Below, piece by piece: positions 26,882 through 36,011 of a stretch of 64,000 nt of DNA. Below the pieces are notes generated by a model. The model was not told the origin of the DNA. It worked only from the letters and a program-made list of their open reading frames with translations, and did no database searches. How positions within the stretch are numbered: position 1 is the stretch's first letter; the number at the start of each line of letters is the position of its first letter. Source of the stretch: Brevundimonas sp. (GTDB taxonomy: Bacteria > Pseudomonadota > Alphaproteobacteria > Caulobacterales > Caulobacteraceae); NCBI RefSeq assembly GCF_030682035.1, contig NZ_JAUXQZ010000044.1, forward strand, positions 62,001 to 126,000, given 5' to 3'. The position numbers and the translations under genes were made by a program.

Positions 26882-27804
26882 CAGTCGCGGAAGGGCCGCA
26901 TCGGACCCTTGTCACGCACTCCCTGCGCCAGCTTTGTCAGGGCGTCATTGTCCTCGGGCAGGGTGATCATCAGCCTGGCCAAGAGGTCGCCGCGTTTGCC
27001 GTCCGCAAAGGCGCCCCGGCCTTTCAGCCTCAGCACCTTGCCCGAGCTGGAACCGGCGGGAATAGTCATGCTGACCGTGCCCTCGGGCGTCCGCACCGGG
27101 ATCTTGCCGCCCAGCACCGCGTCGTACAAGGCCACCGGCTGATCCATCGTGAGGTCCGCCCCGTCGCGGGTGAAGACCGGATGTTTGGCGACCTTCAACT
27201 CGATCAAGGCGTCGCCCGCGGGGCCGCCCCGCCCCGGCGCGCCTTGGCCCTTCAGCCGTATCGTCTGCCCGTCGGCCGCCCCCTTCGGGATCGCCACGTC
27301 CAGCATCCGCCCGTCCGAGAACTGGATCCGCCGGGTGGTGCCAGAGATCGAATCCTCCAGGCTGATTTCAAGCGTCGCCTTGACGTCCTGACCCTTCGGC
27401 GCGTACCCGCCGGCCCGCGCGCCGCCCGATCGCGCGGCGCCGCCGAACATGCCGCCGAATATTTCGTCCAGGTCAATGTTCTCGAAGCCCTGCTGCCGCG
27501 CACCGCCCTGGCCGAACGGGTTTCCACCCGGACCCCCTCGCGCTCCCCCCGCCCCGCCGCCGAAGCCGCGGAACTGCTCGCGCCCGTCCGCATCGATCTC
27601 GCCCCGATCGAACTTCGTCCGCTTGTCCTTGTCGCCCAGCAGGTCGAAGGCGGCCGTGATCCGCTTGAATCGCTCGTCGGCGATCGTGTTGCCGGGGTTC
27701 TTGTCGGGATGCAGTTCCTTGGCGAGCTTGCGGAACGCCTTCTTGATTTCGTCCGCGCTCGCGCCCCTCGAAACGCCCAGTTCCTTATAGGGATCGCCCG
27801 CCAC
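26881..27804 (-). CDS. CbpA-type J-domain co-chaperone
   Basis: A 307-residue DnaK co-chaperone. The N-terminal J domain (residues 1-70) has the HPD motif in KELHPDKNPGN. A Gly/Phe-rich linker (about 75-125) follows, then two DnaJ C-terminal substrate domains (VKATLEISLEDSISGTTRRI, GKVLRLKGRGAFADGKRGDL). There is no zinc-finger region, so it is CbpA/class B rather than DnaJ. It lies between serC, which it overlaps, and the 3' end of the GTA cluster. Confidence 0.9.
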   Translation of the reverse strand: MAGDPYKELGVSRGASADEIKKAFRKLAKELHPDKNPGNTIADERFKRITAAFDLLGDKDKRTKFDRGEIDADGREQFRGFGGGAGGARGGPGGNPFGQGGARQQGFENIDLDEIFGGMFGGAARSGGARAGGYAPKGQDVKATLEISLEDSISGTTRRIQFSDGRMLDVAIPKGAADGQTIRLKGQGAPGRGGPAGDALIELKVAKHPVFTRDGADLTMDQPVALYDAVLGGKIPVRTPEGTVSMTIPAGSSSGKVLRLKGRGAFADGKRGDLLARLMITLPEDNDALTKLAQGVRDKGPMRPFRD

Positions 27805-27881
27805 GTCGAATGCCGCTCCATCGAAAGCCAGCTTCGTCAGTTAGGGCATCGCGCGCGCCGCGCAAAGGGAGGTGGGCTAAA

Positions 27882-30800
27882 TCAATGCTTCAGCGCGACG
27901 AACGCCTCCCTCCCCCAGCCATATCCATCGCGCCACTGAGCGATGGCCGCGCGCGATTCCGCGTCCGGCGCGTCGGGAAAATCCACGCTCAGATCGGCCG
28001 CTGCATAGGTCGTGGCAGTCCCCTCGACCTCGAACAATCGCTTCTCGGACGCACCGTCCAACATCCGCACCCGGAATCTCGACGACCCGGACCCGGCCGC
28101 TTCGCCGTCCCACCGGTCGCCATCGACCCGTGCCCGCGCGATCCAGCTCAGGTCGATGCCGCCGTCCGTCCGCGCCACCGCCTTCAGGTGCACCGGCGAC
28201 CATGGCCGCTCATGCACGCCCAAAGCAGTGAACGCGACCTCGCTCACCCCCGCACCTCCGGCCGGTCCGCCCGCCGGCCCCGCCCGCCAGATCAGCGGCA
28301 GACCTCGCTCCGCGCGCGACGACTCCGCCCGTGCAGGAGCCTGATCGAGGAGCACGACGATCGCCCCGCTCGGCGCGCCGACTGCCTCTGTCCCCTGCTG
28401 CCCACGCAGCAAGCCACTCAGCCGCCAGACCCCGTCCCCCACCAGGGTCGCCGACCGGAACTGCACCAGCTCCCAGCCTCCTCCAGTCTCGATCGCCACC
28501 GCATTGCCGCCCGCGAACACGGCGGTTTCCGAGCGGCTCTCCGGCGCCCGCCCCTCGACCCGGACCAGCAAGGTGTTGGCCTCGTCCCAGCGATGCCGCA
28601 CCCCGGTCGCCAGAGCCTCGACCAGCACCCCCACCGTCGCCGGCTGCGCCACATCGCCTCTTGCCGTCAGGGATCGGGCGTCCGCCCCGGCGAACACGCG
28701 CATCGGCCGCCAGGGGTCCGCCGCCACAACCGCGATCGGCCGCCCGTCGTCCTCGCTCCCGATCAGCGGCGGCAGTTCAATCATCCGCAAGAACGGCGCG
28801 CCGGATACACCCGACGCCTCGCCCGCCGTCGGCCGCCCGTCATCCTCCCCGACGCGGACCGTCGAGACCGACTCCAGCACCGCGGACGGCGTCTCGTCCA
28901 TGTCCAGACGCATCACCCGCCAGCCGCCGCTCCGGCCTTCGACTGTCACCGTGTCGCCCGGCTCCAGCGCCAGCGCCTCCACCGGCCCCAGCATCGCCGT
29001 CAGCCGATCGGCCCCTCCGGCCTCCAGCGCCCGCTCCGCCGCCGCCCGCGCCAGGGCCCCGGAACAGACCGCGGGCAGGTCCAGATCGACCCCGCCGCCC
29101 TCGCTCGCGGAACGCACCACCACCGACCCGGTCTGATACTCCGCCTCTCCGTCGATATAGCGCACCCGCACCGCGCCCGGTCTCAGCTCCAGCACCCGCT
29201 CCGCCTTCAGACTCGCACCCTCGTCCGGCAGCGCCAGCGCGCCAGGCGTCAGCGTCGCGGACGCTGCCTCGTTCCCGACCACCGCCACCCGGCCGCCCCG
29301 CTCCGCCGCGACAAGGCCCAGACCGGCCAGCAAGGGCTCCAGCGCATCCCGCGTCCGCATCGGTCGGTCGATGACATAGCCCTGCACTTCGCCGGCGGAG
29401 CCCCCGATCGCGAACTCGTCCTCGGCCAGCCCGCCGCGCCTCAGCACCGCCGCGATCAGGTCGCGCGTCTCTCCCGCCAGCCGCCCGTTCAGCCAGTGCC
29501 CGGTCCGCCATCCACCCGCGTCGGCCCACACATCCTCGCGCGCCGGAAACGACGGCCAAGGCCGCGCGTCCCAGCACCAGGCGTCCGCCGCCTCGACCAT
29601 CGGACCGCCATAGACCGCCGAGACCGGGTTGTTGCCGGCCTCCGAAAAATGCCCCAACACCGCCTCAAGCGCCCGCCGCTGCATCCGGTCGTCCCGCGCG
29701 CCCGTCGAGAACGGCGGCAGGGCGTTCTCCGCGCTCTTTGGATCCTGAAACAGGTTCGGCGCATTGCCGCCCCGGTCCACCGCCGCACAGCCGAACTCCG
29801 TCAGCCGGATCGGCTTCATCCCCGCGACCCAGTCGGTCGACGCTGCGTTCCTCAACCCGCCGGACCGGTCATGGTGAGCATTCGACCACCAGCCCTTCAG
29901 GTCCTTGACGCGGAACACCCAGTCCTCGTCGTGCGCAGCATCGGCGATCGGGGTCCGTGTCTGCGCCGCTCGATCCACATCGGATGCGTAGAACCAGTCG
30001 TACCCCTCGCCGCCCGCGACCTGCCCCGCCAGATATTCCGCATCGTCCGGCCCGGCGAAGATCTCGCCGTCCACGCCCCCGTCGCCCGCCCGCCAGTCAC
30101 CCAGCGGCGGGTACCAGTCGACCCCGACGTAGTCGATCGCCGCATCCGCCCACAGCGGATCGAGATGAAACAGAACCTCTCCGCCGTCCCGCACTCCCGC
30201 ATACTCCGACCAATCGGCCGCATAGCTGATCGCCACGTCCGGCCCGACCACCGCCCGACATTCCGCCGCCAGCGTCCGCAACTGCGCCACCGCCGGAAAC
30301 CCGCCACCCGCATCGCGCGTCGTCGTCAGCCCCCGCATCTCCGAGCCGATCAACAGCCCGTCCACCCCCGTCTCCGCCGCCAGCGCCGCATAGTGCAGCG
30401 CCAGCCGCCGCAGACCCCATCCCCCCGCCGTCCCGAACATCGCTGCGATGTCCGCAGCCGCACCACCGCCATCCTCGCCCTTCACCCGCCCGCGCCACGG
30501 ATAGGCCGCCTGCTCCACCCCTCCATACGGGTCAGGCAAGCCATTCCCCTCAGGCACATCCATCAGCACGAACGGATACAGCGTGACCTCCAGCCCCCGC
30601 GCCTTCAGCGCAGCCACTGCCTGCCGCACGCTCTCGTCCGACGGCGTCCCGCCATAGGCCGGTCCGCCGTCGCTCTGCGAGATCAGATGCGCCGCTCCTC
30701 GCCCCAGCCCTGCGACCGACCAGGTCAGCGGCTCCGTCGCCTTGTCCGCCCGCTCGACCCCCGGCCGGATCGTGCAGTGTCCGGCCCGCAGGTCGTCGCC

Positions 30801-31601
30801 GAACCATCCGACCACAAGGCTGACCCGTTTCAGGTTCGGGCATTGCGCCTGCAACTGGTCCAGCGACGCCGTCAGATCAGGCCGCCCGTCGCCCGTATGC
30901 AAATTCTCCGCCGTCGTCCGGGTCAGCCCGTCGCGCCGCACCACCGCCTCGGTCGCCAGCACGAACTCCCCGGCCCCGGGGATCAAACACACCCCCTCCA
31001 GCAAGTCTTCCAGCCGTGGCGTTTCTCCCCGCGCCCGTCTGAACACCTCAAAGGCCAGTTGCGGCGGCCGGTTGCCGTACGGTCCCAGCGGCAGGTCCTC
31101 GAACACCACATAGGCCGTGCCGCGATACGCGGGCGCCGCCCCCTCCACCGCCTCGATCAACGGATCAGGCGTCTGATCCGGCCCGCCGTGATGCACCCGC
31201 ATCGTCACGCCCGACAGGCCCATCGGCCGGCCGTCGGCCCAGACCCGCCCGATCCCGTCGATCTCGCCCTCGCACAGGGCCACGGCGAAGCTCAGCGAAT
31301 AGTCATACTCTACCGTTCGCGGCCCGCCCTTGCCGCCGGACGAGGTCTTGCGCCCCTCCAGGAACCGCGCGGCCCAGATAACCTGACCCGTCACCCGCGC
31401 CCGCCCGAACACGCAGGCCATCGGCGCGCCCTCGGCCGTCCCCTGCACCTTCAGCGTCTCCAGCCTCGGCCCTCGCTGCCGCGCCGGCTCCAGACCGGAG
31501 ATCGCCCGCTGGTCGATCGTCCGCCCGAGGGTCGCGCCGATCACGGCCCCGATCGGACCGCCGATCGCCTGGCCCACGCCGCCCAAAATCATCTGCGCCA
31601 T
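27882..31601 (-). CDS. GTA gp15: baseplate multidomain 'megatron' protein
   Basis: A 1239-residue protein at the distal end of the GTA tail. It opens with a glycine/alanine-rich segment (MAQMILGGVGQAIGGPIGAV), followed by LKVQGTAEGAPMACVFGRAR. A TIM-barrel, glycoside-hydrolase-like region (about residues 340-640) carries YAADWSEYAGVRDGGEVLFH and RLTEFGCAAVDRGGNAPNLF. A phage-tail tip region continues to the C-terminus. It corresponds to RcGTA gp15, which closes the tail tip and holds the host-contact fibre. It starts 3 nt after gp14 and is the last gene of the cluster. Confidence 0.93.
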   Translation of the reverse strand: MAQMILGGVGQAIGGPIGAVIGATLGRTIDQRAISGLEPARQRGPRLETLKVQGTAEGAPMACVFGRARVTGQVIWAARFLEGRKTSSGGKGGPRTVEYDYSLSFAVALCEGEIDGIGRVWADGRPMGLSGVTMRVHHGGPDQTPDPLIEAVEGAAPAYRGTAYVVFEDLPLGPYGNRPPQLAFEVFRRARGETPRLEDLLEGVCLIPGAGEFVLATEAVVRRDGLTRTTAENLHTGDGRPDLTASLDQLQAQCPNLKRVSLVVGWFGDDLRAGHCTIRPGVERADKATEPLTWSVAGLGRGAAHLISQSDGGPAYGGTPSDESVRQAVAALKARGLEVTLYPFVLMDVPEGNGLPDPYGGVEQAAYPWRGRVKGEDGGGAAADIAAMFGTAGGWGLRRLALHYAALAAETGVDGLLIGSEMRGLTTTRDAGGGFPAVAQLRTLAAECRAVVGPDVAISYAADWSEYAGVRDGGEVLFHLDPLWADAAIDYVGVDWYPPLGDWRAGDGGVDGEIFAGPDDAEYLAGQVAGGEGYDWFYASDVDRAAQTRTPIADAAHDEDWVFRVKDLKGWWSNAHHDRSGGLRNAASTDWVAGMKPIRLTEFGCAAVDRGGNAPNLFQDPKSAENALPPFSTGARDDRMQRRALEAVLGHFSEAGNNPVSAVYGGPMVEAADAWCWDARPWPSFPAREDVWADAGGWRTGHWLNGRLAGETRDLIAAVLRRGGLAEDEFAIGGSAGEVQGYVIDRPMRTRDALEPLLAGLGLVAAERGGRVAVVGNEAASATLTPGALALPDEGASLKAERVLELRPGAVRVRYIDGEAEYQTGSVVVRSASEGGGVDLDLPAVCSGALARAAAERALEAGGADRLTAMLGPVEALALEPGDTVTVEGRSGGWRVMRLDMDETPSAVLESVSTVRVGEDDGRPTAGEASGVSGAPFLRMIELPPLIGSEDDGRPIAVVAADPWRPMRVFAGADARSLTARGDVAQPATVGVLVEALATGVRHRWDEANTLLVRVEGRAPESRSETAVFAGGNAVAIETGGGWELVQFRSATLVGDGVWRLSGLLRGQQGTEAVGAPSGAIVVLLDQAPARAESSRAERGLPLIWRAGPAGGPAGGAGVSEVAFTALGVHERPWSPVHLKAVARTDGGIDLSWIARARVDGDRWDGEAAGSGSSRFRVRMLDGASEKRLFEVEGTATTYAAADLSVDFPDAPDAESRAAIAQWRDGYGWGREAFVALKH

Positions 31602-31603
31602 GA

Positions 31604-32056
31604 TCAGGCCTCTCCGGATTGTTCAACGCCGGGCCAGCGGAAGGCCGCGATCAGCCGCCGGCGCCACCACAACCCCATCCAGCTCTCCACCACCGTCCGC
31701 CCCCAGTAGGCATGGATCATCCGCGGCTCCGCGCCGGTCATGTCGCTCAGGATCGCGCAGTGTTTGGCCGGACATCCCGGCGCCATGCGAAACAGCACGA
31801 CATCGCCGCCTGCCGCAGCCTCGACCGGTATCTCGGTCAGCCAGCGCCGGGCCCCCTCCAGCAGGGTTTCCTCGCCCCCGACCTCGGCCCAGTCCGGCCG
31901 ATAGGGCGGCGGCGCCTCGGGCTCCGCGCCGACCAGTTGGCGCCATACCCCGCGGATCAGGCCCAGGCAGTCCGCCCCTTCGCCCCGCACGCTGGCCTGA
32001 TGCCGATACGGCGTCCCCAGCCAGCCGCGGGCAGCTTCGACAACCGCCGCTCTCAT
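31604..32056 (-). CDS. GTA gp14: NlpC/P60 peptidase
   Basis: A 150-residue tail-tip cell-wall peptidase of the NlpC/P60 fold. The catalytic Cys is in RGEGADCLGLIRGVW (about residue 29). The histidine is in CPAKHCAILSDM, followed by the family's RMIHAYWGRTVVESW. It probably cuts peptidoglycan during DNA delivery. Its start overlaps the gp13 stop by 4 nt. Confidence 0.92.
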   Translation of the reverse strand: MRAAVVEAARGWLGTPYRHQASVRGEGADCLGLIRGVWRQLVGAEPEAPPPYRPDWAEVGGEETLLEGARRWLTEIPVEAAAGGDVVLFRMAPGCPAKHCAILSDMTGAEPRMIHAYWGRTVVESWMGLWWRRRLIAAFRWPGVEQSGEA

Positions 32057-32706
32057 CGCCGGCTCCCGCCGTCATGACGCCCGCCCTCGACCGGCGCGGC
32101 GGTCAGGAAGTCGTCGCCCGGAATGTCAGGAAAGCCCTGGAAATTGACGCTGTTGGCAAACGTCCCGACGCAGGTCGTCCATCGCTTGTCACAGGCCGCG
32201 CCCGGAAACGCCTCAAGGTTGACGCCGCAGCGCCCGTCCCCCAGCACCGCATCGCAGTCGCGGCCATAGGTCCGGCCGACCACCCGCTCCAGCTTCGCCA
32301 GCGGCCCTTCCAGCTCGGCGCTGAACCCTGCCCCCTCGCGCCGGATACGGGCCAGCGTCGCCGACCACAGCCGCACCCTCAGATCCGGCCGGTCCCAGTC
32401 CACCCGCCACAGCGCCACCGACGCCCCGTCGTAGAGGCCTACCCCGATGTCCGCCTCGGTGATCGCCGCATCGTCCAGCCCGCCCGCGACCGCCGTCGCT
32501 CCGGCGACGAGCCCAACAGCGCTGTCCGCCGCCCCCGCGGTCCAGCCGCTCGCCGCCCGGCACGTCACGCCTTCGACCACTAGGTCCCGGTCATGGTCGG
32601 TGAATCCCAGTTCCGTCCCATCCGCCCGTCGCAACACCCAGGCATGACACAGCCTCGCCGCTCCGCTCTCGATGCGGGCGGCCAGTTCGGTGGGTATGGT
32701 TCTCAT
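32053..32706 (-). CDS. GTA gp13: DUF2163 baseplate hub protein
   Basis: A 217-residue tail hub protein starting MRTIPTELAARIESGAARLC. The N-terminal DUF2163 part (HAWVLRRADGTELGFTDHDR) and the C-terminal cysteine-rich part (YGRDCDAVLGDGRCGVNLEA, then CDKRWTTC) are typical. The cysteines bind an iron-sulfur cluster in the RcGTA hub structure. The ATG at 32706 is used because the conserved N-terminus begins there. A hairpin repeat separates it from gp12 upstream. Confidence 0.92.
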   Translation of the reverse strand: MRTIPTELAARIESGAARLCHAWVLRRADGTELGFTDHDRDLVVEGVTCRAASGWTAGAADSAVGLVAGATAVAGGLDDAAITEADIGVGLYDGASVALWRVDWDRPDLRVRLWSATLARIRREGAGFSAELEGPLAKLERVVGRTYGRDCDAVLGDGRCGVNLEAFPGAACDKRWTTCVGTFANSVNFQGFPDIPGDDFLTAAPVEGGRHDGGSRR

Positions 32707-32720
32707 GTCGTCCCCCAAAA

Positions 32721-32855
32721 GTGGCGAGTGGCGAGTGATGAGCGGCGAGGAAAGCGCGGCGGGGCGTCCCGAGGGCGGGTCAGCTCCGAGGGTTCAGACG
32801 GCGACGGTGCTCGGGCAAACTCGCCACTCGCCACGCGCCACTCGCCACTCGCCAC
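32721..32855. repeat. GTGGCGAGT hairpin element, GTA copy 1 (gp12/gp13)
   Basis: The left arm has GTGGCGAGTGGCGAGTG and the right arm has repeated ACTCGCCAC units (32819-32855). Together they form a long imperfect inverted repeat with an intervening segment of about 80 nt. It fills the gap between the gp12 stop and the gp13 start and is absent from the overlapping gene junctions. Sister copies are at 35492-35609 and 36599-36719. Confidence 0.9.
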
Positions 32856-32858
32856 TTC

Positions 32859-33488
32859 TCAAACCCGCACCTCGATCAGCGGCACGGCCGCCATCCGACC
32901 GGCGTCGAAACTCTCCAGCGTCACCTCGATCCGGTCGGCGTCGAACCGCACCGGCGTGTCGAACTCGAAGCCCGCCGTCACCACAGCGCCCGCGCCGGGC
33001 GGCGCATTCAACGTCGCCAGCCCCGTCGCCGCATCGACCGCAAACCCTGCCGCCGCCAGTTCGACCCCGTCGATCGCAACCCGGACCGTCCCCTCAACCG
33101 GCTTGGCGATCCGTCGCTCCACTGCGTCCTCCCCGTCGCCATAGCGCTTGACCAGTTGGAACACCGTCCGCGTCCCATCGCCCTCGCCCAGCGCCTGATC
33201 CAGCGGCCCGACCACCGTCCCCGGCGCGCAGGACTTGCAGTCCGCGAAGTCCCTGAACCGAAAGCCGTACAGCCGACCGCGCCGCGCCTCGAAGAAGCCC
33301 GTCAGCGCGGCCATGTCGTCCAGCGACCGCAGATTGGCCCCGATCAGATAGCGTCGCCGCCCTTGGGCCCACGGCGTCGATCGCCGCTCGAACCCTGACC
33401 CCAGCGTCACGATCTCGGTCCGTCGCTCCACCCCGCCGGTCGATCCGAACGCCAGCCGCGCGGGCAGCCTCACTTCGTGAAAGCTCAT
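32859..33488 (-). CDS. GTA gp12: DUF2460 distal tail protein
   Basis: A 209-residue distal tail protein (MSFHEVRLPARLAFGSTGGV). The DUF2460 signature includes RRYLIGANLRSLDDMAALTGFF and GRLYGFRFRDFADCKSC. It connects the tail tube to the baseplate in RcGTA. It is the first gene of the distal-tail module, and the plus-strand DUF805 gene separates it from gp11. Confidence 0.93.
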   Translation of the reverse strand: MSFHEVRLPARLAFGSTGGVERRTEIVTLGSGFERRSTPWAQGRRRYLIGANLRSLDDMAALTGFFEARRGRLYGFRFRDFADCKSCAPGTVVGPLDQALGEGDGTRTVFQLVKRYGDGEDAVERRIAKPVEGTVRVAIDGVELAAAGFAVDAATGLATLNAPPGAGAVVTAGFEFDTPVRFDADRIEVTLESFDAGRMAAVPLIEVRV

Positions 33489-33574
33489 AATGTCTGTTTC
33501 CCTTGTCAGGCGATCAGCGTTCGGCCACGCTGGCGTATCGGCGCGATGCCGGATCAGCAGCGGGGGACGCTCAG

Positions 33575-34057
33575 ATGACCGACCAGATTTCGAGTTCGAG
33601 TTCCGGTTTCGATTTCCAGAAGGCCATGCTCAGTTTTGACGGTCGGCTCCGCCGGTCGCACTTCTGGATCGCGTGGGTGATTCTGTTCGCAATTGGTCTC
33701 GTGATGGGGATGATCCCGGTGATCAACCTGCTCGGGATCGTACTGCTCTGGCCGCACCTGGCCATCGGTGTGAAGCGGCTGCACGACATGGGCAAGCCGG
33801 GCTGGCTGATCGCAATTCCCTATGTGGCCGCCTTCGCCGCATGGATCGGCGCGTTTGTCATGGTGGGCGCTGGCGCCATCATGAACGCGGCGGCGCTGGA
33901 CGCCGAAGATCCGGCCGCCTTCCTGGCGACCTTCGGTCCCGCGGTTGGAATCCTGGGGGCCAGCTGCCTGCTCAGCCTCGTCTTCTGGCTCTGGATGGGC
34001 TTGGCCGACAGCCAGCCCGGCTCCAACTCGCACGGCCAGAACCCGAAGGCACTCTGA
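33575..34057 (+). CDS. DUF805 membrane protein inserted in GTA cluster
   Basis: A 160-residue protein starting MTDQISSSSSGFDFQKAMLS. FDGRLRRSHFWIAWVILFAI and the later GVKRLHDMGKPGW are the hallmark DUF805 motifs. Four hydrophobic spans are visible. It is encoded on the strand opposite to the GTA genes, between gp11 and gp12, like a phage moron. No role in particle formation is expected; the family is found widely and its function is poorly known. Confidence 0.88.
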   Translation: MTDQISSSSSGFDFQKAMLSFDGRLRRSHFWIAWVILFAIGLVMGMIPVINLLGIVLLWPHLAIGVKRLHDMGKPGWLIAIPYVAAFAAWIGAFVMVGAGAIMNAAALDAEDPAAFLATFGPAVGILGASCLLSLVFWLWMGLADSQPGSNSHGQNPKAL

Positions 34058-34070
34058 CCCAAATCTTCGC

Positions 34071-34601
34071 CTAGAGCCGGCGCGCGCCAAGCGATACGGC
34101 GCGCGCCAGCATCTGGGCGATCTGCGCCTCTGAGCGCAGCAGCGCCGGCGCCCCGCCGTCCACTCGCACATTGACCGTGACGCCCCCGCCGCCCGTCGGC
34201 TCGATCATGCCCGCCCCCGTCGGCCTGAACACCTCCGGCCCACGCTCGCCGACCAGATAGGCGCCGCCGCCCAGCACAGCGCCGCCGTCGGCGCGCGAGC
34301 CAGCGAACACCGTCTGCACCGCCTGGGCGATCGCCTCGCCCAGCCCGCCCCCGCCGCCCGATCCCGACGCCGCATTCACCGCCGCCAGCACCGCCCGCGC
34401 CAGTTCGGCCAGGCTGATCTCCCCGTCCGCCGCCGCCCGCGCCATCGACCGGACCAGCCCTTCGCCGGCCCTGCCGAAGGCGTCCTCGATGGACGCCGCC
34501 GCCCGCTCCGCCGGCTCTCGCAACGCTTCCAACGCCGCCGCCGCCTCAGCCGCCTTGCGCGGCACGCCGTCCAGCCCCGTTGGTTCAGATCTGTCACTCA
34601 T
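34071..34601 (-). CDS. GTA gp11: short tail tape measure protein
   Basis: A 176-residue protein with helical N-terminal part (EAAAALEALREPAERAAASI) and a glycine-rich linker. The C-terminal end, GERGPEVFRPTGAGMIEPTG followed by VTVNVRVDGG, is typical of phage tail tape measure ends. Its small size fits the short GTA tail. Its ATG overlaps the 3' end of the small chaperone gene by 8 nt. Confidence 0.9.
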   Translation of the reverse strand: MSDRSEPTGLDGVPRKAAEAAAALEALREPAERAAASIEDAFGRAGEGLVRSMARAAADGEISLAELARAVLAAVNAASGSGGGGGLGEAIAQAVQTVFAGSRADGGAVLGGGAYLVGERGPEVFRPTGAGMIEPTGGGGVTVNVRVDGGAPALLRSEAQIAQMLARAVSLGARRL

Positions 34602-34767
34602 CCGGCCATGCCTCCGTCATTCGCATCAGGTCTTCGCGCGCCATCGGCGCCGCGCCGCCCGGCCGTTCGGTCATCATCCGCCACTCCCGCAGCGACAGCC
34701 GCCAGAATCCTTCCGGACCCACGCCCAGCCGCGTCGCGGTCCGCAGCATCTCGCCCCAGGGCGTCAC
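34594..34767 (-). CDS. GTA tail assembly chaperone, rcc01693/DUF2376 type (57 aa)
   Basis: A short gene between gp10 and gp11. The GTG at 34767 overlaps the gp10 stop as GTGA. The product begins VTPWGEMLRTATRLGVGPEG and continues FWRLSLREWRMM, the W-x-x-ML...P-x-x-FWRLS-x-x-EWR pattern of the rcc01693-family phage tail assembly chaperone (DUF2376). It ends TEAWPDE. The position between gp10 and the tape measure gene is exactly where this chaperone lies in RcGTA. The overlap with gp11 implies coupled translation. Confidence 0.9.
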   Translation of the reverse strand: MTPWGEMLRTATRLGVGPEGFWRLSLREWRMMTERPGGAAPMAREDLMRMTEAWPDE

Positions 34768-35063
34768 CCCGCCGCCGCCGCAAATGCCTTGGCCACCGCC
34801 TCCGCCGCCTCACGCGGCTCGACTCCCGCCAGGTCCAGCTCATCGGCCAGCGCTGGCTCGCCCCCGCCCCTCAGCAAGGCCGCCAGCACGCCCGTCAGAT
34901 CCCGCGCCGACAGCGCCCGCATCCGTTCCGCCAGACCGGAAAGCCCGTCCAACCCCAGCCCCGTCTCGATCTCCGCCAGCGCCCCCAGCGTCAGGCACAG
35001 CCGCCGCTCCGCGCCCGCCAGTACAGCGACCACCTCGCCGCGCGCGCCGTTGGTCGCCATCAC
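34764..35063 (-). CDS. GTA gp10: tail assembly chaperone-like protein (GTA_TAC family)
   Basis: A 99-residue protein (NGARGEVVAVLAGAERRLCL, then TLGALAEIETGLGLDGL). The pattern 'R-x-L-x-L-T-x-G-A-L-A-E-I-E' is typical of the GTA tail tube/tape measure chaperone family. Two adjacent ATGs (35063 and 35060) are possible starts; the first overlaps the gp9 stop as ATGA. It ends with an alanine-rich tail, and the next gene overlaps its stop. Confidence 0.88.
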   Translation of the reverse strand: MMATNGARGEVVAVLAGAERRLCLTLGALAEIETGLGLDGLSGLAERMRALSARDLTGVLAALLRGGGEPALADELDLAGVEPREAAEAVAKAFAAAAG

Positions 35064-35470
35064 AGAGCCTCGAACGAGATTTCACCCGCGCTCGCCAGGC
35101 TGATCGCGAACGTCGCCTCCCCCTCATGCTCGCCGGCGTATTCCAGCGCCGCCACCAGAAACGGTCCCTCCAGCACGCCGAAGTCCGGCACGATCAACCG
35201 CCATGCCCGCGCCGACTGGGAGAAAAAGGCCTCGCGGATCAAGCCGTCCGAGGCCGCGTCGCGGAATATCCCCTGCCCGGCCACCGCCGCCGACTTCACC
35301 CCCGCCCCGCCCAGCAGTTCGCGCCACCGCCCCGCGCTGTCGCCGTCGGTCGCATCGACCGTCCGCGCGTTCAGCGAGATGGTTCGCGCTCGCAACCCCG
35401 CTACTGTGGTGAACACGCCCGGCGCGCCCTCGATCTTCAGCAGTATGTCCTTGCCGCGTTGTGCGCTCAT
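35060..35470 (-). CDS. GTA gp9: major tail protein (TP901-1 type)
   Basis: A 136-residue tail tube protein (MSAQRGKDILLKIEGAPGVF). FTTVAGLRARTISLNARTVD and the TDGDSAGRWRELLGGAGVKS segment are typical of the TP901-1-like major tail protein of GTAs. It polymerises to form the short tail tube. A hairpin repeat lies between it and gp8. Confidence 0.93.
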   Translation of the reverse strand: MSAQRGKDILLKIEGAPGVFTTVAGLRARTISLNARTVDATDGDSAGRWRELLGGAGVKSAAVAGQGIFRDAASDGLIREAFFSQSARAWRLIVPDFGVLEGPFLVAALEYAGEHEGEATFAISLASAGEISFEAL

Positions 35471-35491
35471 GTCCGTCTCCTTGAGTGATCA

Positions 35492-35609
35492 GTGGCGAGT
35501 GGCGGGTGGCGAGTGACGGAGCCCAGGCCAACGGCGGGTCATCGACCTGTCGCCGACGAAGCGCGGTGGGTCGGGCCGAACGCGCCCTCGCCACCCGTCA
35601 CTCGCCACT
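35492..35609. repeat. GTGGCGAGT hairpin element, GTA copy 2 (gp8/gp9)
   Basis: The left arm AGTGGCGAGTGGCGGGTGGC (start 35492) can pair with the right arm near 35587-35609 (CTCGCCACCCGTCACTCGCC). The right arm overlaps the last codons and the stop of gp8, so the end of that protein (ESGE) is written by the repeat. The intervening segment is about 70 nt. It belongs to the same family as 32721-32855 and 36599-36719. Confidence 0.88.
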
Positions 35610-36011
35610 CTCTTCCGTGACGGCGCGCACCCGCAGCACCGCAAATGTCCGCGCCCCGTCGGCGCTCGGGAATACGTCGGCGAACGAGACCCTCAGGCTC
35701 ACCGCCCGCACCCCGTCGGCCTCCAGCGCGGTATCGTTCAGCGCCAGGCGCACCGCCGCCAGCACCGCCTTGGCCTCCTCGGACCCGCGAAACCGCGACA
35801 CAACCGTCAGAGTCAGCGCCTGCTCGACCCCGCCCCCGTCCGCGCCCAGGGGCCGGCTTTCGGACCGCCCGATCAGCAGGTGCGGAAACGCCGCCTCAAC
35901 GGGCGCTGAATCCCAAATTCGCGCCGGCTCGCCCAGCAGCGCCCGCACCGCCGCATCCGCCTTCAGATGCGCGATCAACGCCTTCTGCAGCGCCAGTTCA
36001 TGCCCGCTCAT
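35598..36011 (-). CDS. GTA gp8: DUF3168 tail terminator protein
   Basis: A 137-residue protein (MSGHELALQKALIAHLKADA). PARIWDSAPVEAAFPHLLIG followed by SESRPLG is the DUF3168 core. It caps the tail tube at the connector. Its ATG overlaps gp7 by 4 nt (ATGA). Its last codons overlap a hairpin repeat, so the C-terminal ESGE is probably repeat-derived. Confidence 0.92.
   Translation of the reverse strand: MSGHELALQKALIAHLKADAAVRALLGEPARIWDSAPVEAAFPHLLIGRSESRPLGADGGGVEQALTLTVVSRFRGSEEAKAVLAAVRLALNDTALEADGVRAVSLRVSFADVFPSADGARTFAVLRVRAVTEESGE

Noticed and set aside
27810..31709. A 1299-codon open frame on the plus strand, antisense to gp15
   Set aside because: It is Arg/Pro/His-rich without domains and mirrors the codon-position GC of the real gene on the other strand. 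Long antisense frames are expected in DNA this GC-rich.
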